A stretch of 64,000 nt of DNA from Mucilaginibacter sabulilitoris (GTDB lineage: Bacteria; Bacteroidota; Bacteroidia; Sphingobacteriales; Sphingobacteriaceae), in the NCBI RefSeq assembly GCF_034262375.1, contig NZ_CP139558.1, positions 1,116,001 through 1,180,000 on the forward strand, written 5' to 3'. The notes under the pieces were generated by a model. The model searched no databases and was not told the origin of the DNA. It saw nothing but the letters and a program-made list of their open reading frames with translations. How positions within the stretch are numbered: position 1 is the stretch's first letter; each line of letters starts with the position of its first letter. The translations under genes were made by a program, and so were the position numbers. Positions 60,343 to 64,000 of the stretch are shown in pieces.

Positions 60343-62067
60343 TTATAAGTTGCCCTTTTTTATTTCACTTACCGCATAGGTAGCAGCGCGTGCTGTTAAA
60401 GCCATGTATAATATAGAAGGGCTTTGGTTACCGGTGGTGGTCATGCAGGCTCCATCAGTAACAAAAACATTTTTACACAGGTGCAGCTGGTTCCATTTAT
60501 TTAATAAAGATGTTTTAGGGTCTTTACCCATGCGTACACCGCCCATTTCATGAATATCCAGTCCGGGAGCCTGCTTGTTTTCGTGCTTCTCAATATTTTT
60601 ACACCCTGCCTTTTCCATCATTTCGCCAGTTTGGGTTAAAAAATCCTGTATCATGCGCTCATCATTATCATCATACTCAACCGAAGTGACCAAGAGCGGG
60701 ATACCCCACTGGTCTTTTTGGTCTTTGCTCAGGCGTACATGATTGGTTTCTTTGGGTACGGTTTCGCCCTGCAGGTACATGTACACCTGCCAGCCACCAG
60801 GCTCGGTAAGTGAATCTTTGTATTCGCCACCAATTTCTCCGTTCGCTGTTTCAGAAGGTCGCTGGGCGCGGTATGCACCCATGAACGTGGTAAAGCCTCC
60901 TTTATAATCGGTTTCCTGCTTGTGCAGGTTACGATAGTTGGCGAGGATAAGCTCAGTTGGGTTTCGGCCGAAATAATACTTATCTAAAAAGCCATCCATG
61001 GTGGCCGTTACCGAAGCACGGTAGTTCTGGAAAGCCACATATTTGCCTAACAAACCATTATCATTACCCAAGCCATTAGGGAACCGTGCAGATGTGGAAT
61101 TGAGCAGGATAAGGGTTGTATTAAGCGCCGAAGCATTCATAAAAATGATCCTGGCCTTGTATTCTATCACCTCTTTGGTGTTGGTGTCAATAACCTTAAC
61201 GCCGGTAGCCTTACCCAGCTTTTCGTCATAAATAATAGAATGTACTACAGAGAATGGCCTGACGGTGAGGTTGCCTGTTTTTTTTGCCCAGGGTATGGTA
61301 GAACTTACCGAGCTAAAATAACCGCCGAACGGACACCCGCGCATACACAGGTTGCGTGCCTGGCATTTGGAGCGCCCCTGGTCAATGTGAATTTGATTTG
61401 GTTTGGTGATATGCGCCCAGCGTGCGTGCACCAGGTGACGGTCGGGATAGTTTTCGCTTACTTTTTTACTGATAACCTCCTGTACGCAGTTCATATCAAA
61501 CGGGGGCAGAAATTCGCCATCGGGCATGGCCTCAATGCCATCTTTATTGCCGCATACGCCTATGAATTTCTCTACGTGCGAATACCACGGTGCAACATCG
61601 TCATAGCTAATGGGCCAGGCCAGGCCATAACCAAAGCGCGCGGGGTTTTCAAATTCATATTTGCTCCAGCGCTGGCAGGCACGTCCCCATATAAGCGATT
61701 TGCCGCCAACCTGGTACCCGCGTATCCAGTCGAACGGTTTTTCCTGTATATAGGGGTGGTCCTTATCTTTTATAAAAAAGTGGGCGTCATCTTCACCAAA
61801 GCCTGCCGCCCTGCTTATGAGCGGGTTCTCGTTTAGAAAAGCTTTGGTCATGGCTCCGCGATGTTTAAATTGCCACGGGTCCATGGTGGCAGTGGGATAG
61901 TCCTTATTGTGCTCCACATTTCGGCCGCGTTCAAGTACAAGTGTTTTTAAACCCTGCTCGCACAGTTCTTTAGCGGCCCATCCTCCGCTAATGCCCGAGC
62001 CTATTACTATGGCATCGTAGCTTAAGTTACCGGTTGTTTGTGGATCGGCTTTTGAATGTTCCTGCAT
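60343..62067 (-). CDS. GMC family FAD-dependent oxidoreductase
   Basis: A 574-residue GMC oxidoreductase. The FAD-binding motif DAIVIGSGISGGWAAKEL (about 19-36) is followed by GGKSLIWGRACQRWS (about 137-151), a Cys cluster CQARNLCMRGCPFGG (about 234-248) and the C-terminal HEMGGVRMGKDPKTS, NVFVTDGACMTTTGNQSPS blocks. No signal peptide is visible, so export, if any, would need a partner subunit. Related Bacteroidota enzymes oxidise sugars at C3 (glucoside 3-dehydrogenase large subunit). No small or cytochrome subunit gene is adjacent, which leaves the electron acceptor open. It heads the minus-strand pair with the DUF1080 gene. Confidence 0.9.
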   Translation of the reverse strand: MQEHSKADPQTTGNLSYDAIVIGSGISGGWAAKELCEQGLKTLVLERGRNVEHNKDYPTATMDPWQFKHRGAMTKAFLNENPLISRAAGFGEDDAHFFIKDKDHPYIQEKPFDWIRGYQVGGKSLIWGRACQRWSKYEFENPARFGYGLAWPISYDDVAPWYSHVEKFIGVCGNKDGIEAMPDGEFLPPFDMNCVQEVISKKVSENYPDRHLVHARWAHITKPNQIHIDQGRSKCQARNLCMRGCPFGGYFSSVSSTIPWAKKTGNLTVRPFSVVHSIIYDEKLGKATGVKVIDTNTKEVIEYKARIIFMNASALNTTLILLNSTSARFPNGLGNDNGLLGKYVAFQNYRASVTATMDGFLDKYYFGRNPTELILANYRNLHKQETDYKGGFTTFMGAYRAQRPSETANGEIGGEYKDSLTEPGGWQVYMYLQGETVPKETNHVRLSKDQKDQWGIPLLVTSVEYDDNDERMIQDFLTQTGEMMEKAGCKNIEKHENKQAPGLDIHEMGGVRMGKDPKTSLLNKWNQLHLCKNVFVTDGACMTTTGNQSPSILYMALTARAATYAVSEIKKGNL

Positions 62068-62135
62068 AATATTTATAATTATCTATATAAACTATTCAAA
62101 TAATTTAATATATAGTTTGTATCTATATTGATATG

Positions 62136-62864
62136 CTACTCATGCAATCCTCCGGCAGCTGCATCATCCAAAAATATCTGTGCGTTTGGCAGCGTCTGGA
62201 AGATGGAGGCTGGCAGATCAGTAGTAACCTCTCCCATTAGGGCTTGTTTTATGATTTCTGCTTTTTTTGCACCGCTCGCAATTAAAACAGGGATTTTTGC
62301 TTCAGACAGATGGCGCAGCCCCAGGGTAATACCTTTTGTTAAATGTGTTTGCTGGTTAAAGTATTTTTGCGCTACATCAATGGTAACAGTATCTAATCCG
62401 GAATGATGCGCGTAAGTTTCAAAATGGGTACCCGGTTCGTTAAGGCCAATATGACCATTCATACCAATGCCAACAATCATCATATCCAAGCCGCCAAATC
62501 GGCTGATGTAGTCATTCATTTTTTGACATTCCTTATCAAGGTCATTAGCAGTCGCGTCAAAAAAGCGCACCTGCGTTGGCGATAAATCCAATTGCGAGAA
62601 GAAATGTTTATTGAGATAATAACTGCAGCTCCCCTCATTGTTCTTGTCCATGCCCACCCATTCGTCAAGGGCAACAAAATGCGTGCTGCTAAAATCAACT
62701 TTGTTTTCCTCTGCGTATTTTACCAGGTGCCTGAGCACTCCCGTTGGTGATTCGCCCGAAGGGAAACAGATCAGAGAGTCGGGCTTTTGTTCTACCTGTT
62801 GTAAAACAATATCAGCCACCGCGGTCGACAGTGCATCATAGGTGCTATATCTGTGTATGTTCAT
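62136..62864 (-). CDS. nagB: Glucosamine-6-phosphate deaminase/isomerase (NagB) family protein
   Basis: A 242-residue cytoplasmic protein. PSGESPTGVLRHL (about 35-47) is the phosphate-binding motif, HFVALDEWVGMD (about 62-73) is the conserved catalytic Asp region, and IVGIGMNGHIGLNEPG (about 130-145) is the NagB signature with the catalytic His. Reaction: glucosamine-6-phosphate to fructose-6-phosphate plus ammonia; a 6-phosphogluconolactonase-like role on another sugar phosphate is possible. It begins five bases after the Gfo/Idh/MocA gene and is probably co-transcribed with it. Confidence 0.87.
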   Translation of the reverse strand: MNIHRYSTYDALSTAVADIVLQQVEQKPDSLICFPSGESPTGVLRHLVKYAEENKVDFSSTHFVALDEWVGMDKNNEGSCSYYLNKHFFSQLDLSPTQVRFFDATANDLDKECQKMNDYISRFGGLDMMIVGIGMNGHIGLNEPGTHFETYAHHSGLDTVTIDVAQKYFNQQTHLTKGITLGLRHLSEAKIPVLIASGAKKAEIIKQALMGEVTTDLPASIFQTLPNAQIFLDDAAAGGLHE

Positions 62865-62869
62865 CCTGT

Positions 62870-63955
62870 TTATTTATGATCTAACCAAAGGTCAATGGGT
62901 TTAGCAACTTTAGCCGAAAATGGTAAGGCAATCTTTTTTCCGGCTCCAGCCGAAGCATAAGCCGCGTAAATGATCTCGAGTACAGCCCTGCCATCTTCGC
63001 CGGTTACCAGTGGGGTTTTATCGTTGCGTACACAATCAATAAAATGTTTAAGTTCATGCGGGTAGCCCTGGTTAAAGGCTTCCTCAAAAATGGTAAAACT
63101 CCAGCCTTTACTGGTATCGGCCTTTTCCATCGCGTAGCCATATCCCTCGCGGCTGTAGGTAACGGCGGCATTTCCCATGAAGAGATCGGCATAAATTACG
63201 CCCCCTGTGCCATATATTTCACAGCGGTCGTCCATGCCGCCATGCTTGGCCCAGCTATTTTCGGCTACTGCGGTTACCCCATTCTCAAACTCTATGATCA
63301 TTACCGAATTATCTTCGCCTTTTGTTCGTTCTTTATGAAATACGGTATCCATCGTAGCGTAAACACTGGTCACTTTGGCGTTATTAAGCATCCATCTGAA
63401 CCAGCCCAGGGCATGGCAACCCATATCCATAATAACACCGCCACCAGAAAAATTGATGTCGTAAAACCAGTCAGTATGCGGACCGGAATGTTTTTCGCCT
63501 TGTTTCAGCATAAACAGGTCGCCAACAGCGCCATCATTTACCAATTGCCTTGCCCGTTCATATTTGGGGGCGAAACATAGTTCTTCGGCATACATCAGCT
63601 TTACGTTGTTAGCCCTGCAAACGGCAATCATTTCGTCGGCTTCTTCAAGCGTTACGGCAAGCGGTTTTTCAATAATGATATGTTTACCTGCTTTGGCGGC
63701 CCTGATAGTAGCATCGGCATGCAGGTAATTGGGCAGGCAGATATCAACCACTTCGCAGCCCGACTCGGCTATCAGTTGGTCGATATCATTATACCACTGT
63801 GGTATGTGGTACTTTTCGGCAAATGCTTTTGCTTTATCGGGGTTGCGGGCATACACGGCAACCACTTCGGCCTCGGGTATAAAACGATGATATGATTCGA
63901 TGTGGATGTCGGTAATAAAACCTGCGCCGAGTATAGCCACTTTAGTCCTGTTCAT
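62870..63955 (-). CDS. Gfo/Idh/MocA family oxidoreductase
   Basis: A NAD(P)-dependent sugar oxidoreductase of 361 residues, started at the ATG ending at 63955 (MNRTKVAILGAGFITDIHIE); a TTG three codons upstream is the alternative. The Rossmann motif GAGFIT, the family EKPLAVTLEEADEMI (about 95-109) and the C-terminal-domain block FSGGGVIMDMGCHALGWFRW (about 166-185) are clear. The His in the last motif is the usual catalytic residue. The gene appears complete. With the nagB-like gene and the GMC/DUF1080 pair it may process 3-keto or amino sugars. Confidence 0.9.
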   Translation of the reverse strand: MNRTKVAILGAGFITDIHIESYHRFIPEAEVVAVYARNPDKAKAFAEKYHIPQWYNDIDQLIAESGCEVVDICLPNYLHADATIRAAKAGKHIIIEKPLAVTLEEADEMIAVCRANNVKLMYAEELCFAPKYERARQLVNDGAVGDLFMLKQGEKHSGPHTDWFYDINFSGGGVIMDMGCHALGWFRWMLNNAKVTSVYATMDTVFHKERTKGEDNSVMIIEFENGVTAVAENSWAKHGGMDDRCEIYGTGGVIYADLFMGNAAVTYSREGYGYAMEKADTSKGWSFTIFEEAFNQGYPHELKHFIDCVRNDKTPLVTGEDGRAVLEIIYAAYASAGAGKKIALPFSAKVAKPIDLWLDHK

Positions 63956-64000
63956 ACAATACAATTCATGTTAAAAACAGCAGCAAATATTTTCTGCTTG

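Overview
The window looks like a chromosomal piece from a soil- or plant-associated member of the Bacteroidota, most likely Sphingobacteriaceae (Mucilaginibacter/Pedobacter type). The reasons are three SusC/SusD pairs, lipoproteins with the SCKK/GCKK signature, a TAnnTTTG-type promoter, DUF6377 and FecR-type regulators, and palindromic intergenic repeats typical of the group. No rRNA, tRNA, CRISPR array or phage genes were seen.

Region 1 (1-18.4 kb) is two divergent polysaccharide utilisation loci (PULs). The minus-strand operon reads GH31 (PA14-containing alpha-xylosidase type) > SusC > SusD > IPT/TIG surface glycan-binding protein > BACON-GH5. This is the composition of a xyloglucan utilisation locus; the tail of a GH2-like enzyme and an acyltransferase lie beyond it on the plus strand. 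A second SusC/SusD pair diverges on the plus strand. An identical 12-base palindrome (GCAATCGATTGT) sits in the promoter region of both operons, suggesting one repressor controls both. An intact IS1182-family element (18367-20104) is inserted in the loop of the rho-independent terminator that closed the second operon.

Region 2 (20-26 kb) has a beta-propeller protein, a large patatin-like lipase and a membrane-anchored DUF6377 regulator. Region 3 (26-40 kb) is a third PUL: SusC, SusD, an SRPBCC/GyrI-like protein, an FG-GAP/UnbV lipoprotein, a GH65 with hydrolase-type residues, a vanadium-haloperoxidase-like lipoprotein and a GH130-like lipoprotein. The genes run in one direction, with a strong hairpin after susD that may set expression levels.

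Region 4 (40-51.4 kb) is mixed: serine hydrolase with TPRs, an N-terminally short FecR without a sigma factor, SnoaL-like protein, AraC regulator, SDR, a PF04185 phosphoesterase, a di-heme cytochrome c peroxidase with an N-terminal helical extension followed by cytochrome b561, a lipoprotein gene apparently split by a frameshift, and two DUF1801-like proteins.

Region 5 (51.5-59.5 kb) is a chemical-stress (tellurite-resistance type) cluster: four TerD paralogues, a HAD hydrolase, a phosphoribosyltransferase-like protein, TelA, an unrecognised 320-residue protein, TerC and PgpA. The gaps between its transcription blocks are filled with several different inverted-repeat families. The HAD/PRTase/TerD core is translationally coupled and the 320-residue partner is the best candidate for an undescribed component.

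Region 6 (59.5-64 kb, minus strand) contains a DUF1080 (3-keto-disaccharide hydrolase type) lipoprotein, a GMC oxidoreductase, a NagB-like deaminase and a Gfo/Idh/MocA oxidoreductase. The set fits sugar oxidation at C3 followed by 3-keto-glycoside cleavage.
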